A DNA stretch of 64,000 nucleotides from Burkholderia cepacia ATCC 25416 (GCF_001411495.1 NZ_CP012981.1:3658001-3722000); one strand, 5' to 3'; shown: positions 36,580 through 47,266, counted from the first letter of the stretch. Made by a program: numbers and translations. Notes: generated by a model not told the origin, from the sequence alone.

Positions 36580-38474
36580 GCGGTGCGCGACAGCAGCAGC
36601 GCGTTGGTCCGCTTCACGAAGCTCGCCGGATCGTCCAGCATGCCGCCTTCGGCCAGCAGCGCCTGATCGAACAACAGATGGGCCCAGTCGCCGAAATCGG
36701 CGCTGTCGGCCTTCAGTTGCTTGACGAGCGCGTGCTCCGGGTTGATCTCGAGGATCGGCTGCATCGCCGGCGCATTCTGGCCGGCCGCCTTCAGCATCCG
36801 CTGCAGGTAGCCGCTCATGTCGTTGTCGTCGGCGACGAGGCACGACGGCGAATCGGTCAGGCGGAACGTGACGCGCACTTCCTTCACCTTGTCGCCGAGC
36901 GCTTCCTTCATCTTCTCGACGACGGGCTTGATCGCCTCGCCCGCTTCTTCCTGCGCCTTCTTCTCTTCGTCGTTCAGCTCGCCGAGGTCGAGGTCGCCGC
37001 GCGCCACGCTCGCGAGCGGCTTGCCGTCGAATTCATGCAGGAACGACAGCATCCATTCGTCGACGCGGTCGGTCAGCAGCAGCACCTCGACGCCCTTCTT
37101 GCGGAACACTTCAAGGTGCGGGCTGTTCTTCGCGGCCTGCCACGTGTCGGCCGTCACGTAGTAGATCTTGCTCTGCTCGGGCTTCATGCGCGACACGTAG
37201 TCGGCGAGCGACACGTCCTGCGCGTCGGTGTCGCCGTGCGTCGACGCGAAGCGCAGCAGCTTCGCGATGCGCTCGCGGTTCGCGTGATCCTCGCCGAGGC
37301 CTTCCTTCAGCACCTGGCCGAACGCGCCCCAGAACGTCTTGTACTTCTCCTTGCCGGCATCCTCTTCCGCGTTCGCGAGTTCCTCGAGCATCGACAGCGC
37401 GCGCTTGGTCACGCCTTCGCGGATCGCCTTCACGTCGCGGCTTTCCTGCAGGATTTCACGCGACACGTTCAGCGGCAGGTCGGCCGAATCGACGACGCCC
37501 TTCACGAAGCGCAGGTATTGCGGCAGCAGCTGCTCGGCGTCGTCCATGATGAACACGCGCTTCACGTACAGCTTCAGGCCGCCGCGGTAGTCGCGGTTCC
37601 ACAGGTCGAACGGCGCGTGCGCCGGCACGAACAGCAGCTGCGTGTATTCGCTGCGGCCCTCGACGCGGTTGTGCGTCCACGTGAGCGGATCCTGGTGGTC
37701 GTGCGCGATGTGCTGGTAGAACTGCGTGTACTGCTCGTCGGTGACGTCGCTCTTCGAACGCGTCCACAGCGCGCTCGCCTGGTTGACGGTCTCGTCCTCG
37801 TCCTTCAGGACCATCTCGCCCTTTTCCTGATCCCACTCTTCCTTCTGCATCAGGATCGGCAGCGCGATGTGATCGGAATACTTCTGGATGATCGACTTCA
37901 GGCGGTGCGACGACAGCAGATCATCCTCGCCTTCGCGCAGGTGCAGCGTGATCGTCGTGCCGCGCTGCGCGCGCTCGATCGCGTCGATCGTGAAGTCGCC
38001 CTCGCCCGCGCTTTCCCAGCGCACGGCTTCGTTCGCCGGCAGGCCCGCGCGGCGCGTCTCGACGGTGATCTTGTCCGCGACGATGAAGCCCGAGTAGAAA
38101 CCGACGCCGAACTGGCCGATCAGCGCCGCGTCCTTCTGCTGGTCGCCGGACAGCTTCGTGAAGAATTCCTTGGTGCCCGAACGCGCGATCGTGCCGAGGT
38201 TCGCGATCGCCTCGTCGCGGCTCATGCCGATGCCGTTGTCCTCGATCGTGATCGTGCGGGCGGCCTTGTCGAAGCCGATGCGGATGCGCAGGTTCGGATC
38301 GTTCTCGTACAGCGCGTTGTCCGCGAGCGCTTCGAAACGCAGCTTGTCGGCCGCGTCGGACGCGTTCGACACCAGTTCGCGCAGGAAGATTTCCTTGTTG
38401 CTGTAGAGCGAATGGATCATCAGGTGGAGAAGTTGCTTGACCTCTGCCTGAAAGCTCATCGTTTCATGTGCCAT
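36576..38474 (-). CDS. htpG: Chaperone HtpG (Hsp90)
   Basis: 632 residues, the usual length. GHKL ATPase domain at the N-terminus: [12 protein letters not shown] near residue 31, [14 protein letters not shown] near 84, [12 protein letters not shown] near 122, all intact; the middle domain has [10 protein letters not shown] and the C-terminal dimerisation domain ends the protein. It is a cytoplasmic ATP-dependent chaperone. It heads a coupled chain with ubiC and the glycosylase gene. I saw no clear heat-shock promoter upstream. Confidence 0.98.
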   Translation of the reverse strand: MAHETMSFQAEVKQLLHLMIHSLYSNKEIFLRELVSNASDAADKLRFEALADNALYENDPNLRIRIGFDKAARTITIEDNGIGMSRDEAIANLGTIARSGTKEFFTKLSGDQQKDAALIGQFGVGFYSGFIVADKITVETRRAGLPANEAVRWESAGEGDFTIDAIERAQRGTTITLHLREGEDDLLSSHRLKSIIQKYSDHIALPILMQKEEWDQEKGEMVLKDEDETVNQASALWTRSKSDVTDEQYTQFYQHIAHDHQDPLTWTHNRVEGRSEYTQLLFVPAHAPFDLWNRDYRGGLKLYVKRVFIMDDAEQLLPQYLRFVKGVVDSADLPLNVSREILQESRDVKAIREGVTKRALSMLEELANAEEDAGKEKYKTFWGAFGQVLKEGLGEDHANRERIAKLLRFASTHGDTDAQDVSLADYVSRMKPEQSKIYYVTADTWQAAKNSPHLEVFRKKGVEVLLLTDRVDEWMLSFLHEFDGKPLASVARGDLDLGELNDEEKKAQEEAGEAIKPVVEKMKEALGDKVKEVRVTFRLTDSPSCLVADDNDMSGYLQRMLKAAGQNAPAMQPILEINPEHALVKQLKADSADFGDWAHLLFDQALLAEGGMLDDPASFVKRTNALLLSRTA

Positions 38475-38631
38475 GGATGCTGTTTCCTCTTACTTGAACT
38501 TGAATGGTGTGGCGCAGGCGCCCGGCGCGCGATGCCGGACGGCCCTGAAGGGCCACCGCCTGGCGCAAGCGGTTTGCGCGCGTATCTGGGGATCGCACGC
38601 CCGATTTCAAGGGCCGGCGTGCCGTGCCGGG

Positions 38632-40092
38632 TCACGACGCGCGGCGTACGGCCGAATCGATATAGCGCGACAGCAGCCCCGGCAGCGCCGGATCGCCGCA
38701 GTTCGCGACGTTGAAGCGCATCCACGTCGACGGCGATTGCTGCGGCGAGAACAGGCTGCCCGGCGTCAGCAGAAAGCCGGCCTCGTGCGCGACCGCCGCG
38801 AGCGCGTCGGAGTCGACGCCCGTGTCGGCCCACAGGAACATCCCGGCCGCCGGCATCGTGAAGAGGCCGAGCCCGGTGCGCTCGAGCATCCGCGCGGTCT
38901 TGTCGCGCACGCCGTCGAGCCGCGCGCGCAGCCGCTCGACGTGGCGCCGGTAATGCCCTTCGGTCAGGATCTTGTAGAGCACGCGCTCGTTGAGCTCGGG
39001 CGTCGTCATCCCGACCAGCATCTTCTGGTCGGTGACCGCCTTTGCGATCTCCGGCGCGCACGCGACATAGCCGACCCGCAGGTTCGCCGCGAGCGTCTTC
39101 GAATAGCTGCCGAGGTAGATCACGCGCTTCAGCTGGTCGAGGCTCGCGAGGCGCGTAGCCGGATAGCTCGGCGGGCACAGGTCGCCGTACACGTCGTCCT
39201 CGACGACGAGGAAGTCGTACGCCTCCGCGAGCTTCAGGATCCGGAACGCCTGCGCGGCCGACAGCGACGTGCCGGTCGGGTTCTGCAGCACCGAGTTGAT
39301 CACGAGCATCTTCGGCCGCCACATCTGCACCAGGGTTTCGAGCGCGTCGAGATCGGGGCCGTCGGGCGTGTAAGGCATCCCGACGAGTTGCGCGCCCTGC
39401 GCCGCGAAACGCCCGAACATCTGGAACCAGGCCGGATCGCCGACGATCACCGCGTCGCCAGGCCGCATGTAGATCCGCGAAATCAGGTCAATCGCCTGCG
39501 TGATCCCCGAGACGAGCACGATCTGCTCGGGTTTCGCGCCGATCTCCACTTCGGCGAGGCGCGTCTGCAGTTGCTGGCGCAGCGGCAGGAAGCCCTGCGC
39601 GGTGCCGAAGCCGAGCATCTGCGCGCCGGACTGGCGCCCGAGCGCGCGCAGCGCGCCGGTAATCAGTTCGCCGTCGAGCCAGCGGCCCGGCAGATAGCCG
39701 AGACCCGGCCCCTTTTCCGGGCTGACGGTGTGCAGCATGTTGCGCAGCAGCCAGACGACGTCGATCGTGTTGTGCACCGGCGCGGCCTCGGCCACGCGCG
39801 CGACGCTGTCGGCCGGCTGCGGGCCGGCGGCCGTGCGCTCGCGCACGTAGAAACCCGAGCCGCGCCGCGAGTCGAGATAGCCCTGCGCGACGAGCCGCTC
39901 ATAGGCCTCGACGACGGTGAAGCGGGATACGCTCTTGTCGAGCGCGAGCTTGCGGATCGACGGCATCCGCATGCCGGGCCGGAACACGCGTTCGTCGATA
40001 CGCCGCCGCGCCCACTGGACCAGCTGGTCGACGAGCGTGAGCGTGGCCGTATCGTGCGGCGCGGGAATCTGGGCGAGTGGGACGGTGGACAT
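38632..40092 (-). CDS. MocR-type GntR regulator fused to an aminotransferase domain
   Basis: 486 residues. GntR winged helix at about 20-90 (MPSIRKLALDKSVSRFTVVE, then AYERLVAQGYLDSRRGSGFY), a linker, and a class I aminotransferase fold from about 130 with the PLP motif YLGSYSKTLAANLRVGY (Lys of SYSKT). MocR proteins regulate vitamin B6, GABA, taurine or amino acid genes, using PLP as a ligand. It is divergent from the VOC, EamA, aminotransferase and RidA run, which may be its target. Confidence 0.92.
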   Translation of the reverse strand: MSTVPLAQIPAPHDTATLTLVDQLVQWARRRIDERVFRPGMRMPSIRKLALDKSVSRFTVVEAYERLVAQGYLDSRRGSGFYVRERTAAGPQPADSVARVAEAAPVHNTIDVVWLLRNMLHTVSPEKGPGLGYLPGRWLDGELITGALRALGRQSGAQMLGFGTAQGFLPLRQQLQTRLAEVEIGAKPEQIVLVSGITQAIDLISRIYMRPGDAVIVGDPAWFQMFGRFAAQGAQLVGMPYTPDGPDLDALETLVQMWRPKMLVINSVLQNPTGTSLSAAQAFRILKLAEAYDFLVVEDDVYGDLCPPSYPATRLASLDQLKRVIYLGSYSKTLAANLRVGYVACAPEIAKAVTDQKMLVGMTTPELNERVLYKILTEGHYRRHVERLRARLDGVRDKTARMLERTGLGLFTMPAAGMFLWADTGVDSDALAAVAHEAGFLLTPGSLFSPQQSPSTWMRFNVANCGDPALPGLLSRYIDSAVRRAS

Positions 40093-40322
40093 GGGCGGCA
40101 GCTCCAACTGTACCGAAGGCTATCGCGCCGATTGTACCGTTACTGTGCCGGTAGCGACGATTACAGTTGACCGGACTGGCGACCGTGCGGCTGCCGTTCC
40201 GGCACCGCCGCACCCGGCACAGCGCCCACCGGCCCGCATCGCGGCCGGTACGCCGGCCGGTTCGGCCACCGCCCGGCGCCTCGCCTGCCCACCATGACAC
40301 TTTCGCTTCCCAACCGACGTTC

Positions 40323-41015
40323 ATGCCAGCCCGCTCCCTGACACTCGACCATCTCGTGATCGCCGCGCGCACGCTCAACGAAGGCGTACGCCATGTCGCC
40401 GACGCGCTCGGCATCGAACCGGCCGGCGGCGGCCGCCACCCGCTGATGCGGACCCACAATGCGCTGTTCGGCGCGTGGGGCGGGCTGTATCTCGAGGTGA
40501 TCGCGATCGACCCCGACGCGCCGGCGCCGAACGACGGCGCCGAGCCGCCGCGCGCCCGGCTGTTCGCGCTCGACGAGCCGGCCATGCAAGCGCGGCTCGC
40601 GCAAGGCCCGTTTCTCGCGCACTGGGTCGCGCGCGTCGACCGTCCGCGCCAGCTCGCGCTGTGGCAGAGCCAGTACCCGGCACGCATCGCGCCGGTCGTC
40701 GCGATGCGGCGCGGCGACCTGAGCTGGGGCCTCACCGTGCCCGACGACGGCGCATTCCCCGCGTGGCAAGGCGCGGGCGACGGGCTCGTGCCGTCGCTGA
40801 TCCAGTGGGACAGCCCGCGCCACCCGGCCGAGTCGCTGCCGGATAACGGCATCGCGCTGAAGGCGCTCAAGGGCATCCACCCGCGTGCCGACGCTGTCCG
40901 CGAGCAGCTCGACTGGCTCGGCGCCGCCCATCTGCTCGACCTCGAAGCCGCCGACGGCCCGCCCGCGCTCGTCGCCGAATTCGACACGCCGCAGGGCCCG
41001 CGCACGCTGCGCTGA
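40323..41015 (+). CDS. VOC-fold protein (glyoxalase-like domain)
   Basis: 230 residues. It opens LTLDHLVIAARTLNEGVRHV and has GGGRHPLMRTHNALFGAWGG and YLEVIAIDPDAPAP, typical of the glyoxalase-like domain 3 group in which two VOC halves are joined. Function unknown; isomerase or dioxygenase chemistry is possible. It heads a plus-strand run of small metabolic genes with an EamA exporter, aminotransferase, RidA and PhzF, all with short gaps. Confidence 0.85.
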   Translation: MPARSLTLDHLVIAARTLNEGVRHVADALGIEPAGGGRHPLMRTHNALFGAWGGLYLEVIAIDPDAPAPNDGAEPPRARLFALDEPAMQARLAQGPFLAHWVARVDRPRQLALWQSQYPARIAPVVAMRRGDLSWGLTVPDDGAFPAWQGAGDGLVPSLIQWDSPRHPAESLPDNGIALKALKGIHPRADAVREQLDWLGAAHLLDLEAADGPPALVAEFDTPQGPRTLR

Positions 41016-41069
41016 GCTCCCGCCGCCCCGCCCCCACCCCAATACCGGCAACACGGAGACACTTACCCC

Positions 41070-41978
41070 ATGAATTCGCGCGAAACCCGAGGCATGCTGC
41101 TCGGCCTCATCGGCGTCATGATCTTCAGCCTGACGCTGCCGATGACGCGGATCGTCGTCTTCGAACTCCATCCGCTGCTCAACGGGCTCGGCCGCGCGCT
41201 CGCCGCCGCCGTACCGGCCGGCCTGCTGCTGTGGTGGCGCCGCGAGCCGCTGCCGACCCGCGCGCAACTGAAAAGCCTCGCGATCACGTCGGCGGGCGTG
41301 ATCATCGCGTATCCGGTGTTCTCCGCGTGGGCGATGAAATCGGTACCGGCGTCGCACGGCGCGGTGGTCAACGGCCTCCAGCCGCTGTTCGTCGCGCTGT
41401 ACGCGGCATGGCTGTCGCACGAGCGGCCGTCGAAGGCGTTCTGGGCCAGCGCGGTGGCCGGCAGCGCGCTCGTGATCGCGTTCGCGCTGCGCGACGGCGG
41501 CGGCACCGTGCAGGCCGGCGACGCGCTGATGCTCGTCGCGGTCGGCATCGGCGCGCTCGGCTATGCGGAAGGCGCGCGCCTCGCGCGCCAGATCGGCGGC
41601 TGGCAGGTGATCTGCTGGGCGCTCGTCGTGTCCGCGCCGTTCCTCGTGCTGCCGGTCGGCTGGCTCGCATGGATGCAGCATGCCGCGCATCCGGGCCCGC
41701 TCGCCCTGCGCACGTGGCTCGCCTTCGGCTACGTGACCCTCTTTTCGCAATTCATCGGCTTTTTCGCGTGGTACGCGGGGCTCGCGATGGGCGGCATCGC
41801 GCGCGTGGGCCAGGTGCAACTGCTGCAGATTTTCTTCACGATCGCCTTTTCCGCGCTGCTGTTCGGCGAAACGGTCACGTCGTCCACGTGGCTGTTCGCG
41901 GCCGCGGTGATCGCCACCGTGGTGCTCGGGCGCCGCTCGGCGGTCGCCACGGCCGCGCAACCGGCTCGCGCCGGCTGA
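41070..41978 (+). CDS. EamA-family (DMT) exporter
   Basis: 302 residues, ten predicted helices in two halves. Segments: LLGLIGVMIFSLTLPMTRIV, MKSVPASHGAVVNGLQPLFV and FSQFIGFFAWYAGLAMGGIA. The family moves amino acids and related metabolites. The position just before a PLP aminotransferase and RidA suggests amino-acid export. An upstream GGAGACAC precedes the ATG. Confidence 0.9.
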   Translation: MNSRETRGMLLGLIGVMIFSLTLPMTRIVVFELHPLLNGLGRALAAAVPAGLLLWWRREPLPTRAQLKSLAITSAGVIIAYPVFSAWAMKSVPASHGAVVNGLQPLFVALYAAWLSHERPSKAFWASAVAGSALVIAFALRDGGGTVQAGDALMLVAVGIGALGYAEGARLARQIGGWQVICWALVVSAPFLVLPVGWLAWMQHAAHPGPLALRTWLAFGYVTLFSQFIGFFAWYAGLAMGGIARVGQVQLLQIFFTIAFSALLFGETVTSSTWLFAAAVIATVVLGRRSAVATAAQPARAG

Positions 41979-42130
41979 ACAGGTGCGCCATAATGGACGT
42001 TTTGCCTGATCGGTTTTGCCCACCCGGCCGCGAAGGCTCGATCGCGCTCGCGCATGCCCACCCGGCAGCGTCGAAGCGATTTGCCCGAACGACCTTTCTT
42101 GACTGACCACGATATCCGAACGAGGAGACT

Positions 42131-43312
42131 ATGAATCCGAGCGACCTGCATCCGCCGCACTGGCAGCTTTCCGAACGCGCCCGCAAGCTGACGAGCTCTG
42201 CGATCCGCGAAATCCTGAAGGTCACGGAACGCCCCGAGGTCATCTCGTTCGCCGGCGGCCTGCCCGCCCCCGCGACGTTCCCGGCCGAACGCATGCGCGC
42301 CGCCGCCGATCGCGTGCTGCGCGACGCGCCGGCCGCCGCGCTCCAGTACAGCGCAACCGAAGGCTACCTGCCGCTGCGCGAATGGATCGCCGAGCGCTAT
42401 AGCGTGCGCGTGTCGCAGGTGCTGATCACGACCGGCTCGCAGCAGGCGCTCGACCTGCTCGGCAAGGCGCTCGTCGATCCGGGCAGCCCGATCCTCGTCG
42501 AAACCCCGACCTACCTCGGCGCACTGCAGTCGTTCTCGCTGTACGAGCCGCGCTACGTGCAGGTGCCGACCGACGAGCAGGGCCTGCTGCCGGAAGGCCT
42601 GACGCCGGAACTCACGCAAGGCGCGCGCCTGCTGTACGCGCAGCCGAACTTCCAGAACCCGACCGGCCGCCGCCTGCCCGTCGAGCGCCGCCGCGCGCTC
42701 GCCGCGTTCGCGCAGTCGAGCCCGTTCCCGGTGCTGGAAGACGATCCGTACGGCGCGCTGAACTACCGCGGCGAGCCGCTGCCGACGATGCTGTCGATGG
42801 CGCCCGATCATATCGTGCACCTCGGCACGTTCTCGAAGGTGCTCGCGCCGGGCCTGCGGATCGGCTACATCATTGCGCCCGAGGAACTCCACTTCAAGCT
42901 CGTGCAGGCCAAGCAGGCCACCGACCTGCATACGCCGACGCTCACGCAGCGCATCGCGCACGAAGTGATCAAGGACGGTTTCCTCGACGAGCACATCCCG
43001 ACGATCCGCGAGCTGTACAGCGCGCAGTGCGACGCGATGCTCGGCTCGCTCGAGCGCCACATGCCGGAAGGCGTCACGTGGAACCGGCCGGAAGGCGGGA
43101 TGTTCATCTGGGTGAACCTGCCCGCGCAGATCGACAGCATGAAGCTGCTCGCCGCGGCCGTCGACAACCACGTCGCCTTCGTGCCGGGCGCGCCGTTCTT
43201 CGCGGACAACGCGCAGCAGAACACGCTGCGCCTGTCGTTCGTGACGGTGCCGCCCGAGAAGATCGAGGAAGGCGTCGCTCGCCTCGGCAAGCTGCTGCGC
43301 GAGCGCCTCTGA
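42131..43312 (+). CDS. PLP-dependent aminotransferase (2-aminoadipate/LysN-like)
   Basis: 393 residues, class I/II aminotransferase without an N-terminal regulator domain. Key segments: ISFAGGLPAPATFPAERM, TTGSQQALDLLGKAL, YAQPNFQNPTGR, LEDDPYGALNY and the PLP lysine in HLGTFSKVLAPGLRIGYI. Similar proteins transaminate 2-aminoadipate, aromatic or branched amino acids. CGAGGAGAC lies before the start. RidA follows 42 bases later, consistent with removal of reactive enamine by-products of PLP enzymes. Confidence 0.92.
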   Translation: MNPSDLHPPHWQLSERARKLTSSAIREILKVTERPEVISFAGGLPAPATFPAERMRAAADRVLRDAPAAALQYSATEGYLPLREWIAERYSVRVSQVLITTGSQQALDLLGKALVDPGSPILVETPTYLGALQSFSLYEPRYVQVPTDEQGLLPEGLTPELTQGARLLYAQPNFQNPTGRRLPVERRRALAAFAQSSPFPVLEDDPYGALNYRGEPLPTMLSMAPDHIVHLGTFSKVLAPGLRIGYIIAPEELHFKLVQAKQATDLHTPTLTQRIAHEVIKDGFLDEHIPTIRELYSAQCDAMLGSLERHMPEGVTWNRPEGGMFIWVNLPAQIDSMKLLAAAVDNHVAFVPGAPFFADNAQQNTLRLSFVTVPPEKIEEGVARLGKLLRERL

Positions 43313-43354
43313 TCCCCTTTTTCCTGTCACGACTCTCTACGAGGAATCGAATCC

Positions 43355-43813
43355 ATGGCTAACGTCTACGACAAGCTGAAGTCGCTCGGCATCGAGCTCC
43401 CGACCGCCGGCGCACCGGCCGCCGCCTACGTGATGAGCGCGCAAAGCGGCAATACGGTCTACCTGTCGGGCCACATCGCGAAGAAGGACGGCAAGGTCTG
43501 GGCCGGCAAGCTCGGCGCGGATCTTCAGACGGAAGACGGCAAGGCGGCCGCGCGCTCGATCGCGATCGACCTGCTCGCGACGCTGCACGCGCACACCGGC
43601 GACCTGAACAAGGTCACGCGCATCGTCAAGCTGATGAGCCTCGTCAACTCGACGCTCGACTTCACCGAACAGCACGTCGTGACGAACGGCGCGTCGGAAC
43701 TGATCGCCGAAGTGTTCGGCGACGCGGGCAAGCACGCACGCTCGGCTTTCGGCGTCGCGCAGATCCCGCTCGGCGCGTGCGTCGAGATCGAGCTGATCGC
43801 CGAAGTTGCGTAA
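43355..43813 (+). CDS. RidA-family enamine/imine deaminase
   Basis: 152 residues, the YjgF/YER057c/UK114 family. Recognised from VYDKLKSLGIELP, MSAQSGNTVYLSGHIAKKDG, VTRIVKLMSLVNST and a C-terminal RSAFGVAQIPLGACVEIELI. The conserved active-site Arg is in RSAFGV. It hydrolyses reactive 2-aminoacrylate-type intermediates. It is adjacent to a PLP aminotransferase; the following PhzF gene starts within or just after its end. Confidence 0.93.
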   Translation: MANVYDKLKSLGIELPTAGAPAAAYVMSAQSGNTVYLSGHIAKKDGKVWAGKLGADLQTEDGKAAARSIAIDLLATLHAHTGDLNKVTRIVKLMSLVNSTLDFTEQHVVTNGASELIAEVFGDAGKHARSAFGVAQIPLGACVEIELIAEVA

Positions 43814-43826
43814 CGGGCGCAACGCA

Positions 43827-44708
43827 GTGCCCGGCCGTCTCGTCCGCTTCAAGCAGGTCGACGTGTTCACGTCGGTGCCGTTCAAGGGCAACGCGCTCGC
43901 CGTGGTGTTCGACGCCGATTCGCTCGGCGACGACGCCATGCTCGAGATCGCCCGCTGGACGAACCTGTCGGAAACCACGTTCGTCTGCACGCCGACCGAT
44001 CCGGAAGCCGACTACCGCGTCCGGATCTTCACGACGGCCGGTGAACTGCCGTTCGCCGGCCACCCGACGCTCGGCACCGCGCATGCGTTCCTGGAAAGCG
44101 GCGCGCGGCCGCGGACGCCGGGCCGGCTGATCCAGCAGTGCGGGGTCGGTCTGGTTGCGCTGCGCGAGCAGGCCGACGGCTGGGCGTTCGCCGCGCCGCC
44201 GGCCCGCGTCACGCCGCTCGACCGTTCGGACTACGCGGCGCTGGCTGCCGCGCTGCGCAGCGACGCGATCGACCTGGAAGCCGAGCCGTGCGCGGTCGAC
44301 AACGGCGCGCCGTGGCTGGTCGTGCGGCTGAAGTCGGCCGACGCATGCATCGGCCTGTCGCCCGATCCGGCCGCGCTGGAGGCGCTCACGCACCGTTACG
44401 GCATGGACGGCCTCGCGGTCTACGCACCGCACGCCGAAGGCGGCCCCGCGACGTTCGAAATCCGCTGCCTGATGACGGGCGGCAACTTCGGCTTCGGCGA
44501 GGATCCCGTCACCGGCAGCGCAAACGCCGCACTGGCGGGGCTGCTGACGCGGCAGGAGCGCCCCCCCGGCCCGTCGTATACGGCCCGCCAGGGTACGGCG
44601 ATCGGCCGCGACGGCCGCATCTTCGTCAGCTATGCCGAAGACGGCACCACCTGGATCGGCGGCCATGTCGTCACGGTCGTCGACGGCACCTTCCTGTCAC
44701 CCGTGTGA
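43827..44708 (+). CDS. PhzF-family isomerase
   Basis: 293 residues from a GTG (a TTG at 43806 overlapping ridA is the other candidate). Signatures of PhzF: RFKQVDVFTSVPFKGNALAV, SETTFVCTPT with the catalytic Glu, FTTAGELPFAGHPTLGTAHA and a second-half FGFGEDPVTGSANAAL. These enzymes are diaminopimelate-epimerase-like isomerases; only some act in phenazine synthesis, and no phenazine genes are here. It is the last gene of the metabolic run. Confidence 0.92.
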   Translation: MPGRLVRFKQVDVFTSVPFKGNALAVVFDADSLGDDAMLEIARWTNLSETTFVCTPTDPEADYRVRIFTTAGELPFAGHPTLGTAHAFLESGARPRTPGRLIQQCGVGLVALREQADGWAFAAPPARVTPLDRSDYAALAAALRSDAIDLEAEPCAVDNGAPWLVVRLKSADACIGLSPDPAALEALTHRYGMDGLAVYAPHAEGGPATFEIRCLMTGGNFGFGEDPVTGSANAALAGLLTRQERPPGPSYTARQGTAIGRDGRIFVSYAEDGTTWIGGHVVTVVDGTFLSPV

Positions 44709-44893
44709 CATTTCGCGATGTGCGATGGCGCCGGCCCGCCCGGCGCCCCCTACGCTTCGCCCAACTATCGCAAAAACGTTCCAGCCAGTAATATCGGGCC
44801 TAATCCGTTGTTTCGGAGGTCTGTCCATGGTTGCGTGTCCCGCGAACGAACAGACGTCGGGACAACCCGAACCATAGCCAGCCATCCTGACGG

Positions 44894-47266
44894 ATGGCGC
44901 ACGCGAGCAGGACGCCACCCTCTTCGATGAGCTCCGCCCGGTCCAACCACACGCCGCCGACCCGGCCGCTTCGCGCGCCGCGCAAATCGCGCCGGCGTGC
45001 GCTATTTGCGATCCCGCTGCTCGGGATGCTGGCGCTTGCGCTGCTGTGGGCTGTGATCATCGCGCGTCTCTCGGTGGAAAAGGACAGCGCCTACAAGGAG
45101 GCGGCGGCTTCCGCGGCGATCCTGTCCTCCGCGCTCGAGCAGCATACGGTCAAGGCGATCCACCAGGTCGACCAGATCACCCGCTTCGTCAAGTTCGAAT
45201 TCGAGAAGTCCCCCGCGCGCTTCAACCTCGCGAGCGCCGTCGAGAAAGGCGTCGTGCCGAGCGACACGCTGATCCAGGTGTCGCTCGTCAACGCGAAGGG
45301 CATCCTGTTCGCGAACACGGCCGAGCTGCATCCGCAGCCGATCAACCTGTCCGACCGCGAGCACTTCAAGGTCCACCTCGCGCACAACGACGACCGCCTC
45401 TTCATCAGCAAGCCCGTGCTCGGCCGCGTATCGAGCCACTGGACGCTGCAGATGACACGCCGCCTGAACAACCCGGACGGCAGCTTCGCGGGCATCGTCG
45501 TCGTGTCGGAAGACCCGAGCTACTTCACGAACGACTTCTACAACAACGCGGCGATCGGCAAGGAAGGCGTGATCGCGGTGGTGTCCGATACGGGCGGCGT
45601 GCTCGCGCGGCGCACGGGCTCGGTCAGCAACGCGCCGGGCGCGTTTTCGGCGTCGGGCGTCTACCCGATCGCCGAGCGCGTGACGGGCACGATCATCGAC
45701 CCGATCGACGGCGTGACGCGCATCGTGTCGTACCGCCACCTCGACGGCTACCCGCTCGCGGTGATGGTCGGGCTGTCGCAGACCGAGGAATTCGCGGACT
45801 ACTACCACACGCGCAACGTCTACCTGCTGATGACGAGCTTCATCACGCTCGCGATGCTCGCGTTCTTCGGCGTCGCGACGGGGCTGATCGGCAAGCTGCT
45901 CGGCCGCGAGCGGGAAATGACGCAGCTCGCCGAATACGACCTGCTCACCGGCCTCGCGAACCGCTATGCGACGCTGCGCGGGCTGCGCAACGACGTGTCG
46001 ATGCCGACGAGCCTGTCGCGGCTCGGGCTGCTGTTCATCGACCTCGACAACTTCAAGACCGTCAACGACACGCTCGGCCACAACGCCGGCGACATCGTGC
46101 TGCAGATGACCGCGTCGCGCCTGGCCGATGCGGTCGGCGACGAAGGCTCGCTCGCGCGGATCGGCGGCGACGAGTTCGTCGTCGTGATGAAGGGCGACGA
46201 CGTCGAGCGGCGCGCGGTGCGGCTCGCGGAAGCGATCATCCGGATGTTCAGCGAGCCGTTCGACGTGCGCGGCAGCTCGTTCGTCCTGCACGCGAGCATC
46301 GGCATCGCGCTGCACACGGTCGCGAACGAAAGCGAGATCGACCTGCTGAAGAAGGCCGATCTCGCGATGTACAGCGCGAAGGACGCCGGCAAGAACTGCT
46401 ACCAGTTCTACGCGCCGCACCTGTCGCACCGCGCCGACCACCTGATGCGCTGGGAGCAGCAACTCCGCGTCGCGCTCGCCGAGGGGCAGCTGTTTCTCGC
46501 GTACCAGCCGAAGATCGACCTCACGCACCGCCACATCACCGGCTTCGAGGCGCTCGCGCGCTGGGATCACCCGGAGCACGGGATCATCTCCGCGAACGAA
46601 TTCATTTCGATTGCCGAATCGACCGGCCTGATCGTGCCGATCGGCGACTTCGTGATCCGTACCGCGTGCGAGCAGATCGCACGCTGGCGCGACGAGGGCC
46701 ACGATACGCTGACGCTCGCGGTCAACATCTCGCCGGTGCAGTTCTGGCGCGGCGATCTGATCGAGACGATCTCGAGCACGCTGCAGGAAACCGGCATCGA
46801 CGCGAACCGGCTCGAAATCGAGATCACCGAAACCGCGATGATGGAATATCCGGAGCTCGTGTCCGAGAAGATCGTCGCACTGAAGAAACTCGGCATCCGG
46901 ATCGCACTCGACGATTTCGGCACCGGCTATTCGTCGCTGTCGTACCTGCACCGCTTCTCAGTCGACACGCTGAAGGTCGACCGCTCGTTCGTGCAGGCGA
47001 TCCCGAACGATCGCAGCGTGTGCGTGATGGTGTCGTCGATCGTGCATCTCGCGCGCTCGCTCGGGCTGACCGTCGTCGTCGAGGGCACGGAAACCGAGGA
47101 GCAGATCACGTGGCTGTCCGCGCTCGGCGAAATCGAGGCGCAGGGCTTCCTGTTCTCGCGACCGGTGCCGGCCGACGCGATTCCCGCGCTGATCGCACGC
47201 TTCGGCGTGCGCAGCGATTCACCGAACGTGATCGCGCACCGCGCGACGGGCAGCACGGGCGCGTAA
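44894..47266 (+). CDS. Membrane sensor with GGDEF and EAL domains
   Basis: 790 residues. One helix at about 35-59, a periplasmic dCache-like sensor region (60-305) and a second helix (308-335). The GGDEF domain follows, with an intact motif GGDEF at residue 424 preceded by LLFIDLDNFKTVNDTLGH; the RxxD inhibitory site is absent. The EAL domain has all main residues: FEALARWDHP (EAL at 552), NISPVQF, EITETAMM, DDFGTGYSSLSYL, KVDRSF and VVVEGTET. Both cyclic-di-GMP synthesis and degradation are possible. The start is uncertain; ATG 44927 would shorten the cytoplasmic N-terminus. Confidence 0.92.
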   Translation: MAHASRTPPSSMSSARSNHTPPTRPLRAPRKSRRRALFAIPLLGMLALALLWAVIIARLSVEKDSAYKEAAASAAILSSALEQHTVKAIHQVDQITRFVKFEFEKSPARFNLASAVEKGVVPSDTLIQVSLVNAKGILFANTAELHPQPINLSDREHFKVHLAHNDDRLFISKPVLGRVSSHWTLQMTRRLNNPDGSFAGIVVVSEDPSYFTNDFYNNAAIGKEGVIAVVSDTGGVLARRTGSVSNAPGAFSASGVYPIAERVTGTIIDPIDGVTRIVSYRHLDGYPLAVMVGLSQTEEFADYYHTRNVYLLMTSFITLAMLAFFGVATGLIGKLLGREREMTQLAEYDLLTGLANRYATLRGLRNDVSMPTSLSRLGLLFIDLDNFKTVNDTLGHNAGDIVLQMTASRLADAVGDEGSLARIGGDEFVVVMKGDDVERRAVRLAEAIIRMFSEPFDVRGSSFVLHASIGIALHTVANESEIDLLKKADLAMYSAKDAGKNCYQFYAPHLSHRADHLMRWEQQLRVALAEGQLFLAYQPKIDLTHRHITGFEALARWDHPEHGIISANEFISIAESTGLIVPIGDFVIRTACEQIARWRDEGHDTLTLAVNISPVQFWRGDLIETISSTLQETGIDANRLEIEITETAMMEYPELVSEKIVALKKLGIRIALDDFGTGYSSLSYLHRFSVDTLKVDRSFVQAIPNDRSVCVMVSSIVHLARSLGLTVVVEGTETEEQITWLSALGEIEAQGFLFSRPVPADAIPALIARFGVRSDSPNVIAHRATGSTGA

